64,000 nt of DNA from positions 19,765,770 through 19,829,769 of the forward strand of contig NC_073303.1 in NCBI RefSeq assembly GCF_027595985.1, in the 5' to 3' direction. Of the stretch, positions 19,605 to 29,600 are shown piece after piece. How positions within the stretch are numbered: position 1 is the stretch's first letter; each line of letters starts with the position of its first letter. The notes beneath the pieces were generated by a model. That model did not search any database, was not told where the DNA came from, and was given only the letters and a program-made list of their open reading frames with translations. This stretch comes from Sorex araneus (lineage: Eukaryota > Chordata > Mammalia > Eulipotyphla > Soricidae). Made by a program: the position numbers and the translations under genes.

Positions 19605-20796
19605 ACCAAGAGCGAAAGAGAGGGAGGAAGAGAACATGGGGCATTTTTGGAGCCGGATCTAGAAATGGTATCATGAACCAATCACCACAATGATGGAAAG
19701 ATGAAAATTAAAAAGGAATGAAAAGGAGATAATTTTATCTTTTAAAACCTATGAAGATAGGGAGAGACCTGCTGCTTGAAATTGGACTGGGCCTCTTTCA
19801 CCTAAGAAAAGTTACACTGAAAAGCTCTGCCTGGGGAAATTGAATGAAGTCTTTTTTATCGGGGCAAGTGGATGGACAGGGATGCAACCTTTGCATGAGA
19901 AATGGAGGCCGACTTCCACCTACATCTGTCCTTTCACCATTCTGTCACGGGCCAGTGTGATCCGGGCTGACTCTGCAGTGAAGGAGGATCTAGGAGGCAA
20001 TGGCAAATGGGCAGTGGGAAGAGGAGCATGGAAAGATTGATAGGGTGTGTGGGGAGGTGGTGGGGATGGAGGGAAGGGGGAGGGATTACACTAGATTGGC
20101 TTACAAAGCAGAATCCTGCAGCATAACAAGGAAGAAAGCCCTAAAGAAACAAAAAGCACCACCAAACAAAACAATTGAACAGATGAACAATGAGAAAATG
20201 CGAACAATGGGATAATCAGTTAAGAAACTGATTAGAAGTGAACTAGGAAAGGACATTCTAAAAATAATCTCAAAAAAAAAAAACATTGTTCTTGGTATGG
20301 ACAGAGGAACAAAGAAATTGAATCAGTGAAATAGAAATACAGTAAAAAAAATATAAAGGGAAAAATTGGGGGGGGAGTTAATTAACAATCTTAAAGTATA
20401 AAATACTACACAAAAATTCCCACTGAAAAATTTGAAATGATGGTGAGTTTTGAAAGATAATGTAATTATTGCATATTAAGAGCCAAGGATTTATTTTAAG
20501 TGGTCGACATTAATCTATTGATTAAAAAAACACAAGATAGGCTGAAAAATAAACATATTAAGATTTTACTGTAGAGGCTAGAAAAGCAATAATAGAGTAA
20601 GCCGAAAGCCAGAGCTGTTTCCTACCCCAGCTCAGGCCTTGGGAACAAAAGTTGTGTGTTTTCTCCCCTTTTCAGATGCTGAGGCTTGAGAGGTGGATAT
20701 AAAACCATCTGAGAATTGGGAGTCATTGATGGAAATTTCCAGTGCTCTCCAGAATGGCTTTTATATGCAGAAAGTGATCAGCATTATTTGTTCTTT
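19605..20796. other. Unique sequence, no gene seen
   Basis: About 1.2 kb, A-rich from 20130. No repeat family or coding exon recognised. Confidence 0.4.
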
Positions 20797-20810
20797 AAGA
20801 ATCAATATTT

Positions 20811-20955
20811 GGGGCTGGTGGGAGGGATACTGGGAACATTGGTGGAGGAGAATGGGCACTGGTGGAGGATGTAAACCAAATGCAAACATGAAAGTTCATA
20901 AGTTTGTAACTGTACCTCATGGTGATTCACTAATAAAAATTTAATAAAAAATAAA
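20811..20955 (+). mobile_element. Short 5'-truncated L1 3' end
   Basis: Contains GGGAGGGATACTGGGAACAT, GAATGGGCACTGGTGGAGGA and GTAACTGTACCTCATGGTGA plus AATAAAAATTTAATAAAAAA. TSD AAGAATCAATATTT / AAGAAAATCAATATTT at 20797-20810 and 20956-20971. Confidence 0.92.
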
Positions 20956-21235
20956 AAGAAAATCAATATTTAATTTTAATACTGTCATTTCAAAGTCCTA
21001 GTCTACTTAGAAATTCTACCATTTTTTGTACATCTATATAATTCATTATTTTTCCTAGTAATATTCAAGAGAACTTTGAGAAATATTTGTTATCTTTACA
21101 AACTTAAATCACCCCTCCAATGCATCCACATTTAAAAATATGTTATGTCTTACTTCCTGATTTGCTTGTTCACTCCCTGAGGTCATTGCACTCATTCCTC
21201 TATCTTCTGATCATTCCTGAAAATGGAAGTTATTG

Positions 21236-21595
21236 TTGGAAGTTTCAGGTTAAACTTTACAAAGGGCTTTATTGAGAGATCAGGTACATATCACACAACT
21301 CCCTTTCTTAAATATCCAAGTCAATCACTTCAGGGTTTTCGTCGAGTTGTGCACCTACCACCGCTCTCAGTGTCAAACATTTAATCACCTCCCAAAGGAA
21401 GCTGTACCCTTGGGCAGTCAGTATTCCTTATTTCTGGCCCTACCTCCTGCCCATTCTGTTTTTATGGATTTGCCTCTTGTAGACAGTCCCTATATTATAG
21501 GACGGTCATAGCATTGGTCGTGACTGACTGCACTCACTTAGCAAAGTATTTTCAAGTTTCGTCCATATTATAGTGCTTTATTCTTATTCGTGGGG
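21236..21595 (-). mobile_element. Ancient L1 (L1M-type) 3' region
   Basis: Antisense: GTCGAGTTGTGCACCTACCA, TTTATGGATTTGCCTCTTGT and CACTTAGCAAAGTATTTTCA are diagnostic of old L1 3' ends. Resumes at 22313. Confidence 0.75.
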
Positions 21596-21627
21596 AGGCC
21601 TTACAAGGAGTGTTCAGAAGGGCCTGG

Positions 21628-22100
21628 TGTTAGGGTCCGGGGTCGACCACCCCTCAAGGACAGAGAACAGAGCCGATCATGCAAATCACACAGTGAGGTT
21701 TACTGTTTCAGCTAGCTGGGGTCCAAGTATCGGCCCGGTGGCGCGGTGGGTTTCAACAAGGACCCCGAGCGCTAGATTCAGCAAGTTCTTATACTTTCAT
21801 TTGAGCAACTAAGCATGACTCAGCAATTTTCTATTACCTATAGCATACATATATTTTTTGTTGTTTTGGCCCCGCAACATCCAACCCACTTCCTGACAGT
21901 TACGTTCTGAAGACCTCATTTCATTCCGGGGGCCTAATCTGTGACAACAGCATCTGGTTCTTCTGCTTTAACACTTTGTGACTTTCCACCCTTGTTTACC
22001 AGAAATGAGCACTATAGTTTCTTGTTCCTGGAAGAGGCCCAAATCACTCAGAGGCCACAGAGCCTGTCATGGCAGTGCTCTGGCTAAGCGGGTCCTAACA
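21628..22100 (-). mobile_element. ERVK-like solo LTR (probable)
   Basis: Plus-strand ends TGTTAGGGTCC... and ...GGGTCCTAACA form short inverted termini starting TG and ending CA. Read antisense it has a TATA-like GTATAAGAAC, then AACAGTAAACC (variant polyadenylation signal) about 70 bases before the end, a normal U3-R-U5 order. It sits in an old L1. No TSD was recognised, so the far boundary is provisional; a nearer alternative end is GCAACA at 21879. Confidence 0.55.
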
Positions 22101-22312
22101 TTGGGACTCCGCCTGGAAATTCCCAACCACCCTGGCCAGAAGTTCAGTGCAAAGTTCTTGGGTCCTGTGGTACTAGGAATTCTTCAGGTCACTCCGGTGG
22201 TGATCTCTAGGGCTGTGCCCTGAAGTATTTAGGGACCATCTGGTTCTGGGGATCAGTTTAGCCACATGCGAAGCATACACCTTAACTTTGTACTATCTTT
22301 CTGGTCCCTTTT
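22101..22312 (-). mobile_element. Old tRNA-SINE
   Basis: Antisense: GGTCACTCCGGTGGTGATCT, TAGGGACCATCTGGTTCTGG and the head remnant GCGAAGCATACACCTTAACTT with TGTACTATCTTTCTGGTCCC. Confidence 0.6.
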
Positions 22313-22615
22313 ATTCCTCCTTTTTTTTGAATAATATTCCACTAAATGTCTACACCATCATTTCTTTATCCACTCATCAGTCGATGGGTATTTGAGTCAT
22401 TCTGCTTTGCTCTGGGTATTTTGAGTAACGTCCCAATGAACTCGTACAAATTCATGTGTGGACATTTGGTTTTATTTTTTCCTGGAGCTCTTCAGAGGAG
22501 CAGGCTGGCTGAGTCCCGTGGTGACTCTGTGTACTATTAAGGATCTGTCAGACTGTTTTCCAAAACAACTCTGTCACTTTATATTCCTACCATTGATGTG
22601 GGCAGGCCTCTCTTT
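22313..22615 (-). mobile_element. Ancient L1 (L1M-type), continued
   Basis: AATAATATTCCACTAAATGT, TTATCCACTCATCAGTCGAT, ACTGTTTTCCAAAACAACTC and TATATTCCTACCATTGATGT follow the usual antisense L1 ORF2 3' order. It continues the element at 21236. Confidence 0.8.
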
Positions 22616-22721
22616 TATTGCGAGGAAACTTGTATACAGATGCAACTTTGTTGCGAATACAAAATCAACAGACAAATTGGAAATTGTTACTCAGTTCCAG
22701 CAACAGCTAATTATAAAGCGT

Positions 22722-22975
22722 AGCGGAGAGGCGGGGAGACAGTTTGAAGAGCTGGAGTGTGCCTTGTGTGCTCAAGGTCTGGCCGGCACTCCCCGGCATT
22801 GCGTGTCCTCTTGGTACCACTGGGTGGCGTCCTGCGGGGCCCCAGCACTAACACCAGGTCTCAGCGGGAGCATCACTTTGTGGACCTGGGTCCCCAGGGC
22901 TCAATATCACGGGAAGTGACCCTGACACCCTCTACCCTCAAACCCTAGTGCTACTGGGGAGGCTTCTATAAAAAA
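22722..22975 (+). mobile_element. Old long-body SINE (sense)
   Basis: GGCGGGGAGACAGTTTGAAG resembles a SINE head, GCACTCCCCGGCATTGCGTG a B-box/junction, and ACCACTGGGTGGCGTCCTGC with CCCCAGCACTAACACCAGGT a longer body. Strongly diverged. Confidence 0.45.
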
Positions 22976-23169
22976 TGGAACAGAAAAACTCTTTTATAAC
23001 GCCACCAGAAACTAAAAAATAACTCAAAGGAAGATGAGAATTATTATCTTGGAGGAAAATAATAAAACGTTAAAAGGACTATAGGGAGAAAAACACCGAT
23101 TAATCCCAATGTTTTCAAATGATTTGCTTTTTTACCAAAAAAAAATGCAGATAAGGAGAAATGTGGTCA

Positions 23170-23720
23170 TGAAAAGTATCATGTTAAGTGAAATGAGTCA
23201 GAGAGAGAGGGACAGGCATAGAAAGATTGCACTCATTTGTGGAATGTAAAGTAACAGAATGGGAGACTAACACCCAAGGATTGTAGAGATAAGTACCAGG
23301 AGGATTACTCCACAGCTTAGAAACCGGCCTCACATGCTGGGGGAAAAGACAGCTCAGATAGAGAAGGGATCACCAAGTAAAGGGTGCTAGGAGGTCCTGC
23401 TTGGGATGAGATGCGGGCTGAAAGTAGACTATAGACCGAACATGATGACCACTTAATACCTCTATTGCAGACTGCAACGTGCAAAAGGAGAGAGAGAGCA
23501 AAAGGGAATGCCCTGCCATAGAGGCAGGGTGGGGTAGGGCCGAGGTGGGGTTCATGGGAGGGATGCTGGGATCATTGGCTGGGATCATTGGTGGTGGAAA
23601 ATGGTACTCCCATTGAATGACTGAAACACAAACATGAAAGTTTGTAAGTCTTTAACTGTACCTCATGGTGATTCACTAATAATAATAATAATAATAATAA
23701 TAACAATAATAATAATAAGG
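23170..23720 (+). mobile_element. 5'-truncated L1 3' UTR with (AAT)n tail
   Basis: Starts in the ORF2 terminus (AGTATCATGTTAAGTGAAAT), then the 3' UTR (AGATAAGTACCAGGAGGATT, TGCCCTGCCATAGAGGCAGG) and ATGGTGATTCACTAAT. The tail has expanded into (AAT)n at 23678-23718. TSD GAAATGTGGTCA at 23158-23169 and 23721-23732. Confidence 0.94.
23678..23718. repeat. (AAT)n microsatellite from an L1 tail
   Basis: About 13 AAT units with one C interruption, growing out of the AATAA end of the L1. Confidence 0.92.
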
Positions 23721-23732
23721 GAAATGTGGTCA

Positions 23733-24060
23733 GAGCCAGGACTGGGCACCTCAGAGCTCAGAGCATTTACATTTGAAGAGATCTAAAAAACTATGTTGTA
23801 AATAAAGAGGTAGTGAGAGCATTTGTTTAACACAACAAAGAGAAGTTTGCTGTTGATGATTCCTTCAGGGGAGAAAGCTTCATTAAGAAGTTGTAACTTG
23901 ATTGCTGTATCATTTACAATGACTGGTAGAGTGTGGTTGATTGTAGATTTTGTTTCTTCATCAAAGGACATAAAACAAGAGTCAATAATGCAGAAATAGT
24001 TACACCATGTTTATGGACAAGAAACACTCATCTTAAAGATAATCATTGAATACTAGTTTC
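23733..24060. other. Unique sequence, no gene seen
   Basis: No repeat or coding signal recognised. Confidence 0.4.
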
Positions 24061-24062
24061 TC

Positions 24063-24225
24063 GGGGTGGAGAGACAGTAAAAGGGGCTTAGCTAAATTTT
24101 GAATGCTGAAGACCTAGGTTTGGTCTTTGGCACCTCATGGTCCCCTGAGTGCCTCCACGAGTGATCTCAAGCATAGAACACCCCCGCCCCCGCCCCCCGC
24201 AATGCTAGGTGTGGCCTTACTCCCA
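24063..24225 (+). mobile_element. Old SOR-like SINE
   Basis: GGGGTGGAGAGACAGTAAAA, GAAGACCTAGGTTTGGTCTT, GGCACCTCATGGTCCCCTGA and a C-rich end. Diverged. Confidence 0.65.
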
Positions 24226-24499
24226 CTAACCCTAAAATACTCTCCAAAACCCCCTACTCCACCCTAACCAAAACCCTTCTTGTCTATTGATCAAAATTCC
24301 AATAACACAGTTCTGACAAGATGATACTAAAATGAATATAGAAAAATTAAGGATTAAGATATAGATAAAAGTTTTTTTTTTTATCATAGTGTACTTTTGC
24401 TCTAGGCATATAAAATCATACCCAAAAAATCAGAGTTAACATCTAGAAACAGACATTAGCTCTGGGAAATATGGACGAAGTATTCTGGGAAATATGGTA

Positions 24500-24640
24500 C
24501 TTTTCAGAATTGGCCTTTAGATCAGTGGCTGATAGAAGTGTCTATTCTATAAATGGTGCTGGAAATAAATGGATAATTCAACCAGAACAAAAACCTTAAT
24601 CCCCATCTGGCATTAAATATAAAATAAACTCTAGAATTCT
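24500..24640 (+). mobile_element. L1 ORF2 fragment (sense)
   Basis: TTCTATAAATGGTGCTGGAA, AATGGATAATTCAACCAGAA and AAATATAAAATAAACTCTAG match the L1 ORF2 region just upstream of its last third. Short relic. Confidence 0.6.
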
Positions 24641-25640
24641 GGATCCACCCCCAAACCTGAATGTAACGCTGATCTTGCTGGAATTAATTTCCGTGTTTGG
24701 AATAGGTCATGTCCTGCCCACACTGCCGTGGATGAGGCTTGAGTGTGAGGCAGTAACGCCCATGACATCTATCCAACTCCCAAGGGCACAAGGGTAGAGC
24801 TCGGAAACTCCAGAACTGCCAGTAAATAGTAAAATCATTTAAAGACACAACGAAGCGAAGGGAAATACAATTAAGCTCTGGACTCTGGACTAGCCACATG
24901 GGCTTCCTTACTCTGCTCTCATCCAACTGCAGGCAGCCCAGTGAGGACCCTCAGAGGGGATGGAGAGTGCCAGCCAGGGGCAAGGACCCTCAGAGGGGAT
25001 GGAGAAGGCCAGCCATGTGCAAGCTTCTCAGCCAGACCTGTGTCCTGGCAGGACACTTTGCATAGACTCTCAAGGTTGCCTTTCTACCTTTCAGAGAAGG
25101 TGTGGACCAGAGCCATGTGCCACTGTGATGCCAGGTTTGTTTTTTTTCATGCACTGCCAGACCTTCATTGGTCTAGAATGAGCTTGCCATGCAAAAGACA
25201 GCACAGGCATTGTTGCCAGAGCTAGAAGCACAGCCTCCCGCTCCCATGCTACAGTTGACCTGAGTCTGGAGTGTTTCCGAATCTCAGGCATCAGATCATA
25301 CGGAATAGCTCAGCTTGCAGAACCCACTTCTTGCTGCCTGAGGAACTGGAGGTGATTATGCAAAGCACGGTAAGTTAGAAAGTGAAAGTCCTGGCTGATG
25401 GAACATAAATAAGCAAAGCAAACGAACTGGTAAATTGTAACGAAAATAACTCAGTTTGAGAAAAATAGAATGGTTGCCTGAGCAGGAGGGGGAGGGGTGA
25501 GAGAAAAGGGTTGAAAGGTGCTTTGTTCATTTACGGACGGTGGGGATGGCATAAGAACTTGTGGAATGGGGGCTGAGGTGTGACTTGTAGTCCTAACATT
25601 TATATTATATTGTATTGTGCACCAATACGAAGTCCATATA
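24641..25640. other. Unique sequence with a 2 x 39 bp tandem duplication
   Basis: No gene recognised. A 39-bp unit beginning AGGACCCTCAGAGGGGATGG is duplicated in tandem at 24944-24982 and 24983-25021 with a few differences. Confidence 0.5.
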
Positions 25641-25815
25641 TTTTGTTTTGTTTTTGAACCACACCCTGACACCCAGCAGTACTCAGGGCTTACTTCTGGC
25701 TCTATGCTTGGGTATCGTTCCTGGCGGGACAGGAGGGACAAATGCGATGTCCCAGGGACTAGACTGGGTTTGGTCACATGCAAGGCAAGAACATTAACCC
25801 TCTGTCCCCTTGCTA
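25641..25815 (-). mobile_element. Diverged SOR-like SINE
   Basis: Antisense: GCAGTACTCAGGGCTTACTT, TGGTCACATGCAAGGCAAGA and the eroded head CTCTGTCCCCTTGCTAG. Confidence 0.75.
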
Positions 25816-25895
25816 GATTTTTTTTTTAAAAAATTGAATCGTAGTGAGATACATAGTGACAAGGTTGTTCATGATTGGATTTCAGGCTCAATAGA

Positions 25896-26065
25896 TATTT
25901 TTTTCTTTTTGGATCACACCCGGCGATGCTCAGGGATTATTCCTACCTCTGCACTCAGGAATCACTCCTGGCGGTGCTTGGGGGACCATATGGGATGCTG
26001 GGAATCGAACCCGGATTGGCTGCGTGCAAGGCAAATGCCCTACCTCTGTGCTATCGATTCAGCCC
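25896..26065 (-). mobile_element. SOR (type A) SINE
   Basis: Antisense near-full copy: TTTTTGGATCACACCCGGCG, CCATATGGGATGCTGGGAAT and the head CTATCGATTCAGCCCT. Confidence 0.93.
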
Positions 26066-26103
26066 TCAACTTAAAGAAAAGGGGGGTGGGAAAGGTTAAT
26101 TCT

Positions 26104-26183
26104 TTGGAAAAGTTGAGCAGTTCAAAAGTTGAGAAGCTGTTAAAAACGGGCTTTTCAACTTTTGAACTGCTCTGACTTTTCAA
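26104..26183. repeat. Inverted repeat, 34-bp arms with 12-bp loop
   Basis: Arms 26104-26137 and 26150-26183; the inner 23 bp pair with one mismatch. The predicted RNA is an about 80-nt hairpin. No recognised repeat explains it. Confidence 0.85.
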
Positions 26184-26490
26184 TTGTATCAAAGGGGCTT
26201 TCCCCAGGGGACCTCAGCCATCAGCTTCTTCAGAATTTTCTAACTCTGTCCACTGGAATGCTTGAGAGACTTTGCTAGAGACTTTGCTAGATGAATGAAT
26301 GGGCCAGGAAAAGAAGTGTTGGAGAAAGACCTTGTACTGCCTACATCCTCAAAATAAAGGCCGAATATAAGGTTTAAAGAGAAGGCTCTAGGATTCTAAT
26401 ACTCCTGCAACTGTCTTCAAGTCTGCTTTGGTATTTAAGAAAAAGAGAATTTCCATGCACAAAACTGCAGTGGCTAAAACCACTGAAAAG
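26184..26490. other. Unique sequence, no gene seen
   Basis: Includes a small tandem GAGACTTTGCTA duplication near 26270. Nothing else recognised. Confidence 0.4.
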
Positions 26491-26506
26491 AACTATTGAC
26501 CTGTTC

Positions 26507-26741
26507 ACTGTGTCCCGTTGCTCATCAATTTGTTCGAGCGGGCACCAGTAACATCTCTCATTGAGAGATTTATTGTTACTGTTTTTGGCATATCCAATAG
26601 GCCACGGGTAGCTTGCCAGGCTCTGCCATGCAGGCGTGATACTCTTGGTAGCTTGCCGGGCTCTCCGAGAGGGGCGGAGGAATCGAACATGGGTCAGCCA
26701 TGAAAGGCGAATGCCCTACTGCTGTGCTATTGCTTCAGCCC
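26507..26741 (-). mobile_element. Type-B SINE, full length
   Basis: Antisense: GTCCCGTTGCTCATCAATTT, CAGTAACATCTCTCATTGAG, type-B body, B box GAATCGAAC and the head TGTGCTATTGCTTCAGCCC. TSD ATTGACCTGTTCA (13 bp, perfect) at 26494-26506 and 26742-26754. No A/T tail. Confidence 0.95.
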
Positions 26742-26754
26742 ATTGACCTGTTCA

Positions 26755-27265
26755 AATTATCTTACTGAACGGAGGAAGAAGTCAGGAAGATGAGCAAGAT
26801 GGGCCAGTTAGGGGGAAAGAGCCTATTGTGGAAAGTATACCTGTTAGGGGAAAAGTATCCTGTTTTGAAAATTCAGCTGGGTTCAGTCCCGCTCATCAGG
26901 TTTACTGGAATGTTCTATGGAACACGGGTTCTATAAAAAGAATTCTGTGGAACAAGTTGAAAAACTCCTTATATACTCTTAAATAATCACATCAACATCT
27001 TTTAAACTTTGGTGGAGTCCTGTTTAATAATGTGTTTTTAATGTTCAATTTCAGAAACCATTTAATGAAAGACAACTATTAAAATCCTTTGAACTATGTT
27101 TCAAAGAATGTACTGTAAGAAACATTTTCACAAATAAAATCTTATTTTTAGATATAGGAGCCATCTTAAAAACATGGTTTTAAATTGACATCATTTGTGT
27201 GAAAAAGTACACAAATAGGGAATAACACAGTGAGTTCCAAGTTCTTTAGAACCCAGATCAAAACG
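26755..27265. other. Unique AT-rich sequence
   Basis: No repeat or coding signal recognised. Confidence 0.4.
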
Positions 27266-27269
27266 TGTC

Positions 27270-27456
27270 TTTTTTTCTTTTTTTTTTGGTTTTTGGGCCA
27301 CACCCAGCAATGCTCAGGAATCACTCCTGGCTCTACACTCAGGAATTACTCCTGGTGTTGTTTGGGGGCCAATACTGCATGCCAGAGATTGAACCCAGGT
27401 TGGCCTTGTACAACACAAGCACCCTACCCCATGATAGGGTGTTTCAGCTTCAGCTC
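27270..27456 (-). mobile_element. SOR-like SINE
   Basis: Antisense with T-rich 5' part; CACACCCAGCAATGCTCAGG, CTCAGGAATTACTCCTGGTG and a degraded head. TSD-like TGTCTTTTTTTCTTT / TGTCTTTTTTCTTT on the two sides. Confidence 0.85.
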
Positions 27457-27470
27457 CTGTCTTTTTTCTT

Positions 27471-27835
27471 TATATCACCAACTATTCCATAACCACTCAC
27501 AATTATTTTGAAGCAAATCCCAACATCACTTGATGTTTCAATATCTATTTCTATAGAGGATTTCTTTGTAAACATAATTACATTATTACCATCAGGCCCC
27601 ACAAGCTCTGCTTCTTAATATTCCTTAATATCATCCCCAAATGTTCAAAATTGTCACATTTCTAGTTTTTAAAACAAATGTTCTGAGTTTAATTTGTTTT
27701 ATTGTGCTTTCCTTTACAATGTATTTGGAATAAGATCTAAAAGATTTACATATTACTTAGTTAATAATGTAAGCCTATTTTAATAAAGTTCCACCTTCTA
27801 ACACTTTGGCTTTTATCATGGCTTTGTTGATTTTT
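27471..27835. other. Unique AT-rich sequence
   Basis: No repeat or coding signal recognised. Confidence 0.4.
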
Positions 27836-28012
27836 TATTTCGTTTTTCTTTCTGGGCCATACCTGACTGTGCTCAGGACGTACTCCTGGTTCTGCACTCA
27901 GGGATCACTTCTGGTGGTGTTTGGGGAGCCAGATGTGGTGCCAGGGAGGGAACTAGAATCAGCTGCATGCAAGACCAACGTTTCCCTCACTCTACTATCT
28001 CTCTCGCTGTCT
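27836..28012 (-). mobile_element. Diverged SOR-like SINE
   Basis: Antisense: CTGGGCCATACCTGACTGTG, GCACTCAGGGATCACTTCTG, AGCTGCATGCAAGACCAACG and CTCTACTATCTCTCTCGCTG. Confidence 0.8.
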
Positions 28013-28229
28013 TTACTGTTTTAAAGGTGCAGTCAGGGTTTCTCTTAGACCGGACTGACTCCACATTGTTTCACTCAGCTTGCTCCCCTTCTCTCTGTCT
28101 ATTTGGCAACATACAGGAACTTGAAAAAATTCCATTTGATTTTGATTTTTGGAGGACTATTCTAAATACAGCAGAGTAAACTTTCACTGAGCGACATCTA
28201 CGATTTAATTGTTTAAATTGCCCTTTTCC

Positions 28230-28620
28230 TTCCTTGTTGGGGTTTTGTGACGGGGATGGTTCTCACAGGAGTTGTGTGCTGGGTGGTGATACTCACACGT
28301 GAGGCTGTGCTGGTCAGCAGGGTTGGACTCCTTTAGTTGAGATGTTCACTCCTGCTTCCCCGAGGCCTCAAATTCTGGCTGCCAGGCGTAAAAATCTTTT
28401 TAGCTGTGCTCCTCAGGGGTCAGACCCCTTTGGTTGCACACTCCCGGTGGCAGTGCAGTCAGAATTCAATCACCTGTGGGTCTGGGATAATCAAGAGCAC
28501 AAAGCTCGGATAAACCAACAGGACAGGATCATGTACAGGCTTGTGGCCATACCAAGGATGGAACTCTCAACTTGACATTCGCCAGGCAGGTGTTCTAAAC
28601 CATTGAGAGATTTTTCTGGA
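28230..28620 (-). mobile_element. Old long-body SINE
   Basis: Antisense head (CGCCAGGCAGGTGTTCTAAAC, CCATTGAGAGATTTTTCTGG) preceded by about 300 bp of body containing GCTCCTCAGGGGTCAGACCC and GGTGGCAGTGCAGTCAGAAT. The architecture resembles 13700-14020 and suggests an older SINE family with a longer body. Confidence 0.45.
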
Positions 28621-28624
28621 TCTT

Positions 28625-28990
28625 GCCTTTGGGTGTGTGTGTGTTTTATGTTATTCATCTTTGCTAGAAACGCCATTTCATTAGAAGTTTCAAACTGAGA
28701 TTTTCTTCAATTATTTAGTTCTACTACTTCCTAGAAAGAAACATTCCTCATTAAATATTTGGTTATATTGGCATATAGTTTCCATAGAAAAGATAGGAAA
28801 AAGGAGTTTGATTCTTTCCACTGGCCAGCTTTCAAAATAATGCATGACTTTGCTAGAATCTGGAAAGTGTCTCTGCTTTGCTCTTTTGGTATTATTTTGA
28901 ACTTGCAATGGGTTTAGACATAGTCTCTATGTTTAAATACATTTTAATTATCATCTATTTAGAATCCCAAATTTGTTCTTCTATTTGCCC
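28625..28990. other. Unique sequence, no gene seen
   Basis: No repeat or coding signal recognised. Confidence 0.4.
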
Positions 28991-29175
28991 AGTAAGAACT
29001 CTTGAGCAGTAAGTGGGTAGGGCACTTTCTTTGCACGGGATTGACTCCACCAAGTACCTCGAACTGCCCACCAAGCACCACTAGGAGTGATTCCTGAGCA
29101 CAGAGTCAGGAGTAAATCCTGAGCATCACCAAATGTGGTCCTCAAACTGAAACCAACCAACCAAACATCCAATGA
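28991..29175 (+). mobile_element. SOR-like SINE
   Basis: Sense: CAGTAAGTGGGTAGGGCACT, CCAAGCACCACTAGGAGTGA, GAGTCAGGAGTAAATCCTGA and (AACC)n tail. The head middle is deleted. Confidence 0.8.
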
Positions 29176-29477
29176 ACCAAGCAAGAACTTCTAAGCCCTT
29201 CTGACCCAATGCCCAATTTTTAAAATTTATTTCTTACTATTTGGTAGAGTCAGTTAGTCTCAGCTCATCTTGTACATTTTCATTTCTGGACTGAGATAAG
29301 TCATTTCTTTAAGGTGCCCTTTATGGATTTGATTTTTACTTTGCTTTTAGGTGGGACTGTTATTTAGGAAACTTTATATAATATGAACTTTTGAGTTAAT
29401 ACAGATAAAATCTCCTAGGGCCTCAATTAAATATTTCTTTTTACAAAAAAGGGAGAAAAACATCAATTTTGTTATTT
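29176..29477. other. Unique sequence, no gene seen
   Basis: No repeat or coding signal recognised. Confidence 0.4.
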
Positions 29478-29600
29478 TTTTGGGGGGGTCGTGGACCATA
29501 GCCCATAGGTAATATTCAGGAATCACTCTTAGTACTGGTGGCCAAATCAGAGATGGCCGTGTACAAGGCACCTTTACCTTAGTACTATTTCTCCAGCCTT
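29478..29600 (-). mobile_element. Diverged SOR-like SINE fragment
   Basis: Antisense: AGGAATCACTCTTAGTACTG, GGCCGTGTACAAGGCACCTT and TAGTACTATTTCTCCAGCC. Confidence 0.75.
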
